The notes under the pieces were generated by a model that worked only from the letters and a program-made list of their open reading frames with translations, was not told where the DNA came from and made no database searches. From NCBI RefSeq assembly GCF_901411515.1, contig NZ_CABDUX010000001.1, forward strand, positions 744,001-808,000: DNA of 64,000 nucleotides, given 5' to 3'. Each line of letters opens with the position of its first letter. The first letter of the stretch is position 1. This DNA comes from Raoultibacter phocaeensis. GTDB taxonomy: Bacteria; Actinomycetota; Coriobacteriia; Coriobacteriales; Eggerthellaceae. This document shows, piece by piece, positions 52,701 to 61,287 of the stretch. A program made the translations under genes and the position numbers.

Positions 52701-53162
52701 CATCGCTGAAGATCAGGACGTCGTAGTTTGCTTGTACGGTATTCGTGGAGGTGATGGGGAAGTCTGCCGTAACCTCGATCTCAGGCTCTTGCGCTGAAAG
52801 GGCCGCCTGCAGTTGCGCCTCGGATGCAACCTGAACCGCAGCGAGCGGAGCAATGTACGAGGAGGCTTCGGCTGGTTGCATACCGGCTGCCTCTGAGAAC
52901 CCTACGCCGACTTCAACTTCCTCCCAGCCGGGAGTTTCGATTTCGATGCCGCCCGACATCGAACCAAGATCGATAGGAGCGAGCAGATCGTTTTGCTGCT
53001 CAAGGGAAAGGCGGGAACCCGCCAAGGATGATGCGCTCGCACGTGCGTCGGTACCTACATCATGTTCCGCGTAAGCGGAAGAGGGCAAAAAAATGCTGCC
53101 CCCCCCAGCGCAAGGCATGCTGCAAGCACAACGGCTATGCGATTCGCCGCTTTCGATACCAT
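49742..53162 (-). pseudogene. Second beta-helix/CWB2 surface protein, interrupted by two frameshifts (phase-variable or decayed)
   Basis: The real start is the ATG at 53162, after a GGAAAGGA SD. It begins MVSKAANRIAVVLAACLALG, a signal peptide, but a G8 tract (53099-53106) throws it out of frame. With nine G it would continue GGSIFLPSSAYAEHD with an AYA cleavage site. The long frame then covers a beta-helix region (GGGVYVSRT, GGGLALGSY, GGAIYHEYY repeats) and the first CWB2 module (YGADRFETSAKVSSYG). At a C5 tract (50555-50559) a one-base loss breaks DPAAL-PDTRRVLSQAA; the rest of CWB2 continues in another frame to VAFDL at 49742. The last 1.3 kb is much more GC-rich than the beta-helix part. 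Two reversible one-base changes would restore it. Confidence 0.85.
53099..53106 (-). repeat. G8 tract inside the signal-peptide coding region
   Basis: Eight G on the coding strand, directly followed after CAGCA by T7. The upstream signal-peptide frame and the downstream protein frame differ by exactly one base here. Gain of one G would put the gene in frame, the signature of slipped-strand phase variation. Confidence 0.75.
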
Positions 53163-53289
53163 GTTTTATTCCTTTCCGGATCACCGACGGGTAAAGGTTA
53201 ATTAATAAATTACCTATATTATTAAAAAAATGCAAGTACTTTCATATTTTTTGTTGGAAATGGTAGTGATTTTCTAGGATTTCATAAGA

Positions 53290-53310
53290 AACCGACGGGG
53301 AAAGTCGGTT
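53290..53310 (-). terminator. Terminator-like hairpin after the LytS-type kinase gene
   Basis: A 7-bp perfect stem AACCGAC/GTCGGTT with a 7-nt loop, followed on the minus strand by TCTT; it lies 18 bp beyond the kinase stop. Confidence 0.6.
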
Positions 53311-53327
53311 CCCGGTTTCGGTTGCGG

Positions 53328-54668
53328 CTACTGGGTTTCTTCGATAGTCGGAAAATCGCGAAGTGCGCCGTTTTTGAGGACGAGGGTGACTACCGTGCCT
53401 TCCCCGAGCTCGCTTTCGATTTCCATACGCGTTCCCGGGCCGAAGTATCCGCGTATGCGGTCATTCACGTTCTTGACGGCGATGCCGAGGCCTTTCGACG
53501 AGTGCGGATGCAGGATGTTCTGCCGCGCCTCCTCGGTCATGCCCACCCCGTTGTCCTTGACCCGCACGTACACGTCGTCGCCTTCGCGCACGCCGCTCAC
53601 TTCGATCTCGAGCATGCCCTCCGACGGCATAGCATGGCGAACGGCGTTCTCCACGAGCGGTTGGATAAGAAACGGCGGCACCATCATGTCTTCAACCTCA
53701 GGCTCGACATCGACGTCGATCGATACGCGATCCTCCCCAAAGCGCGCTACCTCGAACGAGAAGTACCGAAGCGTCTGCTCGAGCTCGCGTGCGAACAGGA
53801 TGAGCTCGGCCGAATCCTCGAGCGTACGACGGTAGAACACCGCAAACTCGCGCAAGAGGATACGTGCTTTTTCGGGGTTCGTGCGGATAAGCGAGGCGAT
53901 CGTATTGATCGTATTGAACAAAAAGTGAGGGTTGATCTGGCTTTGCAGCGCTTTGAGCTCCATGCTTGTCGCAAGCTTGGTCTGCTGCTCGAGCGCCGCG
54001 GCCGCCATCTGGGTCGAAAGCAGCTTGCCGAAACCTTCGGCGATCGACTTCTGCGTTTCGCTGATATTGCGCGAGCGACGGTAGTAGAACTTGAGGGTGC
54101 CCTCCACATGGCCGCCTATGGCAAGCGGCACGATTATGGCCGCTTTGATGGTGGTTTCCGTGGGAAAACCGATGTCTTCGGTAGAAAGGAGGATGCGCAT
54201 CTTGCCATCTTGCAGGGTCGCGTGCGTCGCGTGCGTGCGGATTTCGCTGCCGGCAGGATTACGATCCTCTTCCACGCCGGCGTAGCCGAGAATCTGGTCC
54301 TTATCGGTGATAGCCACCGCAATGGCAGCGGTAGAAGGAAGCAGCAGATGGCAAACCTTTTGCGCAGACGAGCGGTTGAGCCCCTCCTTCATGCACGCAA
54401 GCGTTTGACTGGCGAGCTTGAGCATCGCGTCGGACTGACGAGCGCGCACGTTGTCGGGATCCATGAGCAGGCGAATGACCACCACGAGCGAGAACGTGAA
54501 CACAATGCCCGCCACCACCATGACGCCGATGTTCTTGTTCGGCATGACGATGGACCAGACGAGCGCGAAGCCCGAAAGCACCGCGAACGTGAACATGAGC
54601 ATCTCGAGCGTAAAGAAACGGGGCAGCGTTGATTGCCGGGTCTTTTCGCTCTCGGGTTCATTGGCCAT
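53328..54668 (-). CDS. LytS/YpdA-like sensor histidine kinase with GAF-like domain
   Basis: A 446-residue kinase. Two membrane helices near the N-terminus (EMLMFTFAVLSGFALVWSIV, IGVMVVAGIVFTFSLVVVIR) are followed by a GAF-like sensor region (about 85-210), the His_kinase domain with the phosphoacceptor His in LQSQINPHFLFNTINTIASL, and a HATPase with PPFLIQPLVENAVRHAM, DNGVGM and SKGLGIAVKNV. Such kinases normally pair with LytTR regulators; the only one here is at 36983-37696. The ATG has GGAGG upstream. Ligand unknown; family members sense pyruvate or other small metabolites. Confidence 0.93.
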   Translation of the reverse strand: MANEPESEKTRQSTLPRFFTLEMLMFTFAVLSGFALVWSIVMPNKNIGVMVVAGIVFTFSLVVVIRLLMDPDNVRARQSDAMLKLASQTLACMKEGLNRSSAQKVCHLLLPSTAAIAVAITDKDQILGYAGVEEDRNPAGSEIRTHATHATLQDGKMRILLSTEDIGFPTETTIKAAIIVPLAIGGHVEGTLKFYYRRSRNISETQKSIAEGFGKLLSTQMAAAALEQQTKLATSMELKALQSQINPHFLFNTINTIASLIRTNPEKARILLREFAVFYRRTLEDSAELILFARELEQTLRYFSFEVARFGEDRVSIDVDVEPEVEDMMVPPFLIQPLVENAVRHAMPSEGMLEIEVSGVREGDDVYVRVKDNGVGMTEEARQNILHPHSSKGLGIAVKNVNDRIRGYFGPGTRMEIESELGEGTVVTLVLKNGALRDFPTIEETQ

Positions 54669-54716
54669 GGGAGCATCTCCTCCAAACGTCGCAGCCGGAT
54701 GGCTTTATCGCATAGT

Positions 54717-55631
54717 TTACGCGATGACGCCCGTTTCGTTGAGCACAAGCAGAATCGCCGCAATGATAAGGAAGCCACCGAATATGAACCTCAGTATACG
54801 CTCCGGCACTTTGCGAACGAGCCGCGCTCCGATAACCGCGCCGGGAATAGAGCCGATTGCCACAAGGATGCCCGCCATGTAGTCGATATTGCCCAGCATC
54901 CCCTGCTCGATAACGCCGGGAATAGCGAGCAGCATCACTGCGATGAGCGATGTGCCCGATGCCTGCTTCATGGGAATCCCGATGAGCGAAAGCATGAGCG
55001 GTACCATGATGAACCCGCCACCCACGCCGACGTACCCCGAAGCGAGACCCGCAATAAGGCCGATCCCGACCCCGATGGCCAACTGCCTGCGCGTAAGCTT
55101 GACGGGGGCATCGGCTGTTGGCGCAACCACCTGGGTGCTTCCCTCCGAGGACGAGCCGCTTTTCGCTGTCGCGTCGGCCGCCCGTGCGACCGTGCCAACC
55201 GAGTTCGCGTTGCCGGGTGCCGCACCTTCCGCGCTCGCGTTGCCAGGGGCAGGCTTCATCATGATGGCCTTCCGCAGCATGCTCACGGCAGAATATCCGA
55301 TGATCAGCGCAGCAACGGCCATGATCGCCCATCCGGGCGAGATCGTCGCGAGCCACACGCCAAGAGGAGATGTGCACGCACCCCCGATGCCTGCCGCAAC
55401 GCCAAGCGAGACGATACAGGTCTTCGCCCTTACATGCGATATGGCTCCGGAAATCGACGTGGGAATTATGGTGAACAGCGAAGTTGCCGTCGACATGATA
55501 GCGCTCATATCGAACGCAAGCCGAAACACCGGCACGAGCACCGTTCCTCCGCCTATACCGAGCATGCCCGACAAGATACCGATGCCGATGCCCACAAGTA
55601 CCGGCGCTATGTACGCTACGAAAATATCCAT
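54717..55631 (-). CDS. TauE/SafE-family permease
   Basis: A 304-residue membrane protein with about eight helices in two halves. Each begins with the family GG motif: GIGILSGMLGIGGGTVLVPV and GLIAGLASGYVGVGGGFIMV. A low-complexity Ser/Ala/Gly linker of about 45 residues (SAEGAAPGNANSVG...) joins the halves. The family exports sulfite, sulfoacetate or other organic anions. The ATG at 55631 is preferred because the product begins directly at the first helix; the much longer frame to 56072 lacks character. It is just upstream of the kinase gene, 48 bp apart. Confidence 0.9.
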   Translation of the reverse strand: MDIFVAYIAPVLVGIGIGILSGMLGIGGGTVLVPVFRLAFDMSAIMSTATSLFTIIPTSISGAISHVRAKTCIVSLGVAAGIGGACTSPLGVWLATISPGWAIMAVAALIIGYSAVSMLRKAIMMKPAPGNASAEGAAPGNANSVGTVARAADATAKSGSSSEGSTQVVAPTADAPVKLTRRQLAIGVGIGLIAGLASGYVGVGGGFIMVPLMLSLIGIPMKQASGTSLIAVMLLAIPGVIEQGMLGNIDYMAGILVAIGSIPGAVIGARLVRKVPERILRFIFGGFLIIAAILLVLNETGVIA

Positions 55632-55887
55632 CGATCGATCGCTTCTTTCAGAGTTACCGCTGCTCCCATTATCGCACGACCCTTGTTGAACCTGCGGCGC
55701 AAGAGTCAAGAGCAATCCTGTTCGATTGTGGCACGCACCCGCCTCGCTTTTCCCGACCGTAACCAACACGTTTTCGGACGGGTACCGCCCACGAACAAAG
55801 CGACGGCCATGTACCGCTGTTAAAACCAGAATCGGCACGCTCGCTCGGAGCATCGATGCCCCGATTCGCCATCGGGCCCCGCGGCAT

Positions 55888-56073
55888 TTCTGGCAACTTC
55901 CCACCGATTTCGGAATGTCGGCGGGGTGCATGAGCACCCACAATCTTGTGGGCGGAATACCGCAACGCGAACCCCCAGGTCGGAAAGGCGGGGTTCCCGG
56001 GCGGCGGGCGAACGTCAGACGAACACCGCGCCGCTCGCGCGCAGGGTTCCGAAATCGGTGAAAAGTTGCCAAA
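55888..56073. repeat. Imperfect inverted-repeat element A
   Basis: About 28 bp (TGGCAACTT..CACCGATTTCGGAA) at the left recur inverted at the right (56046-56073, TTCCGAAATCGGTG..AAGTTGCCA), enclosing about 130 bp with further GC-rich hairpins such as CCCACAATCTTGTGGG. There is no ORF of quality. It may be a MITE or a structured RNA. It lies in the 890-bp gene-free gap 55632-56517. Confidence 0.65.
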
Positions 56074-56165
56074 TTCGGCCCGTTCCGCAGCCGCGCGGCT
56101 ACGGCTCCCGGACGGCCGATGCGCCGGATTGTCGGGTGCTCTGCGGGGCCAGGTCATTATTGAAC

Positions 56166-56392
56166 TAACAGCGGAGACGGCCCGTTCTGCACAGTTTTCC
56201 TCTTTGTGTTGCGCTCAAAGCTCGCGTGCTCGGGGCCGCTCCTGCCAGCCTGAACGAATCCCCTGTTCACAGCTCCGCATCCAATCACTCGCCAACGGGA
56301 AGCGGCGACGGCGAACCTCCGGGGCGGCTCAGGGGCCCGATTCCGCAACACAAAGGCGGAAAAACGCGCATCTGGCAGAGCTTTCGCTGTTG
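56166..56392. repeat. Imperfect inverted-repeat element B
   Basis: Outer AACAGCGGAG and inner GTTTTCC..CTTTGTGTTGCG at the left are mirrored by CGCAACACAAAG..GGAAAAAC and CTTTCGCTGTT at the right. The 227-bp span has no gene. Ends differ from element A and from the IS, so it would be a separate MITE-like family. The rest of the gap shows no clear gene or promoter. Confidence 0.6.
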
Positions 56393-56517
56393 AGCCAAGA
56401 TCGACGCGCCCCCACGCGGCACCCGATGGCGATCCTGCATATCAGCTCCCGGACGGGCGTATGTCGATTCCCAGCATGATCGTGCCAGGGAACTCACAAG
56501 CGAACCACGCTGTGCTC

Positions 56518-57840
56518 CTAATCGGCTATGTTCAGGCGAATCTCGGTGGTCGAACCCGGATCGATGCCAGCAGCGGCAACGTTGGCCGGCTGCATGCCCG
56601 CCGCGTGCGGACGCTGTTGGCCAGGACGTTCAGCCCCCGCAGCTTGACGGTTTGCGGCCGACTGCAGAAGCGCCGTGTGCAGGATCTTGTCGTTTTCGAT
56701 GCGCGCCATGAGCTCGGGCCAGACAAACTGGAACTCGAAGTATTTCGAGCAGTTGCGCTGCGCGTACGTAGTTGCCTCGCCCGCTGCAGCCTTCGCCGCC
56801 TTGCGGTACGCCTTCTTGTCGGGGCGCGCGAGGCTGCGCAGAAACGCCGTGGTGCGGATGCGGCTCATGATGCCCGGCTCGAGGAACGGACCGGGATACG
56901 GTTCGAGCGAAGAGGGTTTCACCTGCATGAGATCGATCTGCGTGCGGCTATATTCCATCTTGCGGTATTCGTAGAGCCAGCGGAAGATATCCTGGCGAAA
57001 GCGCGTTCCTTCGCTTGGCGTCTCGGGGGGCAGATGCACGAGATTCCACTGGTTGTCGAACCAGATATCGGAGCCGTACATGCGCAAACCGAGCAGATAA
57101 TCGAGGTCTTCACCGCGCGGAATCCACGGATCGAAACTCACGCGCTTGAACGCCTCCTTGTGAAGCGCCAAGCAGCCGCCGCATACGTGATTCGAACGGG
57201 AAAGACGCGGACCCTTCATGGCCTTCGAAATCCATTTGTTGAACGCTTTGCCCTGTTGCCAGAAATGGTTGTACCACTTGTCCATGCTTTTTGAGAGGTA
57301 GGTGCCCTCCGAGTTGAAATAGAAGCCCGTCTTGGCGAGAATCGGAATGCCCTTCTTCGTGAGCTTGCCGATGCCGTACATGGCCTTCTGGAGAAATCCG
57401 GGATCCTCGACGATCTCGTCGTCGTCGACGAACACGACCGAATCGAACCCGAGCGTATTTGCCACGACGAGCCCGAGGTTGCGCACCGCTCCGTAGCCCG
57501 AAAGCCCGATCTCCTTGGTGAGACGGCCGAGGCCGAGCTGCTCCATGCGCTGCTGGATCAAAGCGTGCTCGGGGGCGCCCACCACCACGATGTTGAGGCT
57601 CGGGAACTGCGATGCGATGGCCTGCACCTTCTCCGCTGCCTGATTCTCGATCGAGGGTTCGCTGACTACGAGGATGACGATTTGCCCAAGACCTTGCACC
57701 TTCTGCAAAGACTCGAGGCATCTCCCCAGTTCACCGGGCTGCGTGAGCGGAGTTGTATGGTCGTACGTTGAGAGAATGTTGCCGCCTTCTTTCCTGCGGC
57801 GCGCCGATATATAGGTCGGTATGACGATAACCGGGTTCAT
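56518..57840 (-). CDS. Family 2-like glycosyltransferase
   Basis: A 440-residue GT-A fold enzyme. It starts MNPVIVIPTYISARRR, has LSGYGAVRNLGLVVANTLGF, the metal-binding FDSVVFVDDDEIVEDPGFL (DxD-type) and an acceptor-side WIPRGEDLDYLLGLRMYG. The C-terminal 150 residues are helical and end in a Gln/Ala-rich tail (AERPGQQRPHAAGMQPANVA). It has no membrane helix, so it acts in the cytoplasm on a nucleotide sugar, perhaps for a wall glycan or compatible solute. It is monocistronic. Donor and acceptor are unknown. Confidence 0.88.
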   Translation of the reverse strand: MNPVIVIPTYISARRRKEGGNILSTYDHTTPLTQPGELGRCLESLQKVQGLGQIVILVVSEPSIENQAAEKVQAIASQFPSLNIVVVGAPEHALIQQRMEQLGLGRLTKEIGLSGYGAVRNLGLVVANTLGFDSVVFVDDDEIVEDPGFLQKAMYGIGKLTKKGIPILAKTGFYFNSEGTYLSKSMDKWYNHFWQQGKAFNKWISKAMKGPRLSRSNHVCGGCLALHKEAFKRVSFDPWIPRGEDLDYLLGLRMYGSDIWFDNQWNLVHLPPETPSEGTRFRQDIFRWLYEYRKMEYSRTQIDLMQVKPSSLEPYPGPFLEPGIMSRIRTTAFLRSLARPDKKAYRKAAKAAAGEATTYAQRNCSKYFEFQFVWPELMARIENDKILHTALLQSAANRQAAGAERPGQQRPHAAGMQPANVAAAGIDPGSTTEIRLNIAD

Positions 57841-57978
57841 TCGTTTCCTTATAACGATGGATATACGCCGATATTGTAGCCGTTTTACAGGTCTCTTCTC
57901 GCCATTCCATCGAAATAGCAGTCGGGTTCAACCTACGGCAGAACAGGCAGCGGAAGCGCGGCGGACGCCATCGAGAGA

Positions 57979-58557
57979 TCACACGCTCTTCGGCTGCGGT
58001 TTATCGACAACGCCGAAACGCTTGAGCGCTGTGAGAAGCGGGAGCCCCAGCACGTAGATCACAAGCGCTTGGCCGATTCCCGTAGCGAGCACGCCGAACA
58101 GATACATGGGAAGATACGCCCCGTCGAGGCTAACGTCGGTGAAGGGAATCGTGTAGAACCCGAGCCCCTGAAGCAGGATCGGCAAGTATGCGGGAACGAT
58201 AAGCGCGTTAGCGAGCACGGGACCCAATAGCGCGATCTTCGGACGGCTCCGGAATTTCCAACACCACAGCGCCCCAACGCACGTGGCCAAGCTGCCGAAC
58301 ACCACGTCGAGGAGTCCGAGCGCACCGGTTCCGTTGATGGCGAGCGAGACGAGGTTCGCGATGATGCAGCCGATGGTGAGGCCGGGAACTGCTGCTGGCG
58401 TGAGCACCGCGAGCACGGTAACCGCCTCCGAAATGCGGAATTGCACAGGCCCCCACGCAAGGCCTTGCAGTAAGAACATGGTGATGAGGGTTGCAGCTGC
58501 GTACACTGCTGCGATCATGCCCGCCTGGGCGACGTATGACGTCCTTTTGTTTCTCAC
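57979..58557 (-). CDS. queT: QueT-family queuosine-precursor transporter
   Basis: A 192-residue membrane protein with about five helices. WGPVQFRISEAVTVLAVLTP is the QueT/DUF988 signature, followed by GLTIGCIIANLVSLAINGTG and LPMYLFGVLATGIGQALVIY. QueT proteins are the substrate-binding components of an ECF transporter for preQ1/queuosine precursors. The GTG start follows AAAAGGAG. The leader is GC-rich with a CGCGG/CCGCG pairing, but a clear preQ1 aptamer was not identified. Confidence 0.88.
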   Translation of the reverse strand: MRNKRTSYVAQAGMIAAVYAAATLITMFLLQGLAWGPVQFRISEAVTVLAVLTPAAVPGLTIGCIIANLVSLAINGTGALGLLDVVFGSLATCVGALWCWKFRSRPKIALLGPVLANALIVPAYLPILLQGLGFYTIPFTDVSLDGAYLPMYLFGVLATGIGQALVIYVLGLPLLTALKRFGVVDKPQPKSV

Positions 58558-58801
58558 GGTATGCTCCTTTTTTCCTCACGGCTCAAGCCGCGGGCTATGG
58601 GCAACGAATAAACCGCGAGTGCAGGGCCCATCGATGCAAACGCGGGTGCCGAAGCGCATGCGGCGCGGAATTCCGCGACCGAGCGAGCGGCACGAGGTGG
58701 CAGTATAGCAGACATCACTTGCCGTGTCGCGGCAGCAAACTGATTCCCAATATCGCAAAATCACGTTCTGGCCCTCGTGCGCCAGCCGCATGGAACGCCA
58801 A

Positions 58802-58817
58802 TGTTTCACGTGAAACA
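58802..58817. promoter_or_regulatory. parS centromere site (ParB/Spo0J binding)
   Basis: TGTTTCACGTGAAACA, a perfect 16-bp palindrome matching the bacterial parS consensus, extended to 18 bp by flanking A/T. It lies in the 355-bp gap between queT and a flavoprotein gene. parS sites cluster around oriC in most bacteria, so this part of the window is probably origin-proximal. Confidence 0.93.
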
Positions 58818-58851
58818 TTTGTTCGGTTTCTCACCATGCTTGCTTCCCACC

Positions 58852-58885
58852 AAAAAGCGCCTCCGAGCATTCAACTCGGAGGCGC
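58852..58885 (-). terminator. Rho-independent terminator of the flavoprotein operon
   Basis: A perfect 11-bp stem GCGCCTCCGAG/CTCGGAGGCGC with a 7-nt loop, followed on the minus strand by TTTTT; 28 bp beyond the stop at 58913. Confidence 0.95.
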
Positions 58886-58912
58886 GTCCATCACGCAGCT
58901 TGTGGCTCTTGC

Positions 58913-60487
58913 TTACTTCCCGCTTATAAACTCGTGAGCCGTATTCGCCGCCGTGCGAGCGCTGTTGATGCCGTGGCAGCTCATCGAGCCGTTGATGTCG
59001 AGGCCGTAGACGTGGTTGTAGAGCATACCGCCGTCGGCGCCGATGGCGAACAGGTTATCGAAGGCCTGGTCGCGGCCTGGCTTCATTACCCGGAACTGAC
59101 GGTCGGTTTTCACGCCGCCGGAGTACAGGCCCTCGAGCGCTCCGCGAATGAGACCGCAGTAGAAGGGAGGCGTGGAAATTTCCATCAGGTACTGAGGATC
59201 TTTGCCGTAATCGCCATCATCGCCCTTGGCCGCATGCTCGTTGTACGTCTTCACGTTTTCGAGGAACAGATCCTTGTCGACACCCATGATGTCCACAAGC
59301 TCTTCGATCGTATCGGCCTTGTAAGCGTCGTCGCCTTTCTCGATCATCTCGTCCCACAGCTGGGCGGCTTCTTCGTCGCCGTCGAGCATGGTTTCGAGGA
59401 TCTTCGCATCCATGATGGTCCAGCAGGTGCCACCGTTCAAGCGTACGGGCACGTTCTGCAATTCCATGTTGTGCGTATACGCCGAGCACGCCTCGTCGGA
59501 GAAACGCTCGCCGTGGATGTTCACCCACAAGCTCGGGCCGCCCCAGCACAGTTTGTCCCAAATGGGACCCCACGGGCCAGCCGAACCGATGATGTTGGTC
59601 ATACCGAAAGCCGATGCCCCGTGTTCGATGCCGCCTGCGTTGATTGCCATGGTCACGCCGTCGCCATAGTGGCCGGGCGTTCCGATGATGCGAATGTCGC
59701 TCAGATCGACGCCGTACTTGCCCATGCGCTCTTCGTCTTCGCCGAACCCGCCCGTCGCGATGATAACGGCTTTCGCGTTGATTTTGATGGTATCGCCGTA
59801 CGTATCGGTGGCGTATGCACCGACGACGTTGCCCGACTCATCTAAGATAAGCTCGCGTCCGCGCGTATTGAGCCGCAAGTTTACGCCGTACTCGCGCAGC
59901 TTCTTCTTCATAGCCGGAAAGTACCCGACTCCGGCGGCTCCACCCTTGTACACGTAGTCGAAGCTGAATTCGGCACGGTAGCGTCCCGCTTTGTACATTT
60001 CGAGATACGCGGGGTCAAGATCCTCAATAGCCTCGTATTCGACACCGTGATCGATGAGCCACTGTACGTTTTCGGCAGCATGGCCGACCATGTCGTGAAC
60101 GAGCAGCGGGTTGATGGTATACGCCTGCGATTTGGTTTCAAAGGCAACCATTTCGCCGAGCGTCGTTTCCGACGAATTGGGATGGAGGCCGTAGGCGTTC
60201 GTGCATTCGACGCCAGTGCCGTTGCCGCCCAACGCGGATTGCCCTTCGATCAACAGGACGCTATCGCCGTTCTCGCCCGCTTGTACGGCAGCGCACGTGC
60301 CCGACAGCCCGCCTCCGATGATAAGCACATCGCAGGAAAGCTCTTCGGACACTTGGTTCGCATAATCGGCCTTTTCGTCGGTTTTCTTTCCAGCAGCATA
60401 GGCTCTGGTTGTTGCAGCACCCATTGCAAGTGCCGCACCTGCAGCGCCTGCGCCGAGCAAAAAGTTCCTTCTGGTAAGTTCAGCCAT
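58913..60487 (-). CDS. Tat-exported FAD-dependent reductase (fumarate reductase-like flavoprotein)
   Basis: A 524-residue flavoprotein. LTRRNFLLGAGAAGAALAMG is the Tat signal, with a cleavage site after AYA. The FAD-binding motif is DVLIIGGGLSGTCAAVQAGE, then SALGGNGTGVECTNAYGLHP, AKAVIIATGGFGEDEERM, and the C-terminal NLFAIGADGGMLYNHVYGLD. No FMN or haem domain is fused. The ATG at 60487 follows GAGGGA. It is the last gene of a lipoprotein-flavoprotein unit, downstream of a LuxR gene on the same strand. The substrate is unknown; family members reduce unsaturated organic acids. Confidence 0.92.
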   Translation of the reverse strand: MAELTRRNFLLGAGAAGAALAMGAATTRAYAAGKKTDEKADYANQVSEELSCDVLIIGGGLSGTCAAVQAGENGDSVLLIEGQSALGGNGTGVECTNAYGLHPNSSETTLGEMVAFETKSQAYTINPLLVHDMVGHAAENVQWLIDHGVEYEAIEDLDPAYLEMYKAGRYRAEFSFDYVYKGGAAGVGYFPAMKKKLREYGVNLRLNTRGRELILDESGNVVGAYATDTYGDTIKINAKAVIIATGGFGEDEERMGKYGVDLSDIRIIGTPGHYGDGVTMAINAGGIEHGASAFGMTNIIGSAGPWGPIWDKLCWGGPSLWVNIHGERFSDEACSAYTHNMELQNVPVRLNGGTCWTIMDAKILETMLDGDEEAAQLWDEMIEKGDDAYKADTIEELVDIMGVDKDLFLENVKTYNEHAAKGDDGDYGKDPQYLMEISTPPFYCGLIRGALEGLYSGGVKTDRQFRVMKPGRDQAFDNLFAIGADGGMLYNHVYGLDINGSMSCHGINSARTAANTAHEFISGK

Positions 60488-60540
60488 GGTTTCTTCCCTC
60501 TTTCGAAACGGAGCGATTGTCATATCAGCAGTAATGGAGC

Positions 60541-61017
60541 CTATTTGAAGTCGCCGTCGGCGTATGCGATGTCCTTTGAATCGACCACCGCGTTCAAGCT
60601 TTTGATGGTGTAGGTATTCTGCATCGTAAACTCATGGGTTGCACCGATTTCTGCACCTTGCGTCGTCGCAATATCGACGGTCATAGTAAGGCTTTCGATA
60701 TTGAAGCCCGTGATCTTGCCCAGGTCGGCGATATAGTCGGCGTATGTCGCATCGTCGCTCGATATCGTAAGCGGACTGTCGTCGGCCGACACATCCCACT
60801 CGACGAGGGCAAGCTCGTTTGCGGCAGTTTTCACGAGCGTCTTCGTGGTCATAGTCGTCTCGTCGGTCGCGGCAGCACTACCCGACGAACTCGAACCGCC
60901 TGAACCAGAGCCCGAGCTGCACGCTGCGAGCATGCCGAACGATAGGACCGCAACGATCGCGAGCGCCACAATCATGGCCAAGCGCGTGCGTGCATTGCCT
61001 CTTGCATCTTGTTTCAT
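60541..61017 (-). CDS. Small lipoprotein of the flavoprotein locus
   Basis: A 158-residue protein. The signal peptide (LAMIVALAIVAVLSFGMLAA) ends in LAAC, followed by a Gly/Ser-rich linker (SSGSGSGGSSSSGS) and a beta-rich domain with TYADYIADLGKITGFNIESL and YTIKSLNAVVDSKDIAYADG. No FMN- or haem-binding motif was found. It lies 53 bp upstream of the flavoprotein and is probably co-transcribed, so it may hold the reductase at the membrane or bind its substrate. The ATG at 61017 is supported by an SD-like GGAAAGGGAAG. Confidence 0.8.
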   Translation of the reverse strand: MKQDARGNARTRLAMIVALAIVAVLSFGMLAACSSGSGSGGSSSSGSAAATDETTMTTKTLVKTAANELALVEWDVSADDSPLTISSDDATYADYIADLGKITGFNIESLTMTVDIATTQGAEIGATHEFTMQNTYTIKSLNAVVDSKDIAYADGDFK

Positions 61018-61287
61018 AATCTTCCCTTTCCTTGATTCCATCCCTTGCAGCGCATCCCGAACATTTGGGTTGCGGCATGCCCGTATTGAATGCAATCGCA
61101 AGAAGGGTTTCTTCATCAGTTGCGGGCGGTTTCCAATAAATCACCCGATTGTGATGAGAGACGACAAGGTAAAACGTACCGGAGCGACCACGTTGCCGTA
61201 CGCGCGCGAAATCGATGGATCAAAAACGCACGAGAACGTCCGTTAGCGCTTTTGCAAGGCGGGGCAAAACGGGCCAAGCCGCCCGCG

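Noticed and set aside
58558-58700. Possible preQ1 riboswitch before queT
   Set aside because: A CGCGG/CCGCG stem and an A-rich stretch near the SD are present, but the loop is about 18 nt and the conserved class I loop and tail sequences are missing. An Rfam scan would settle it.
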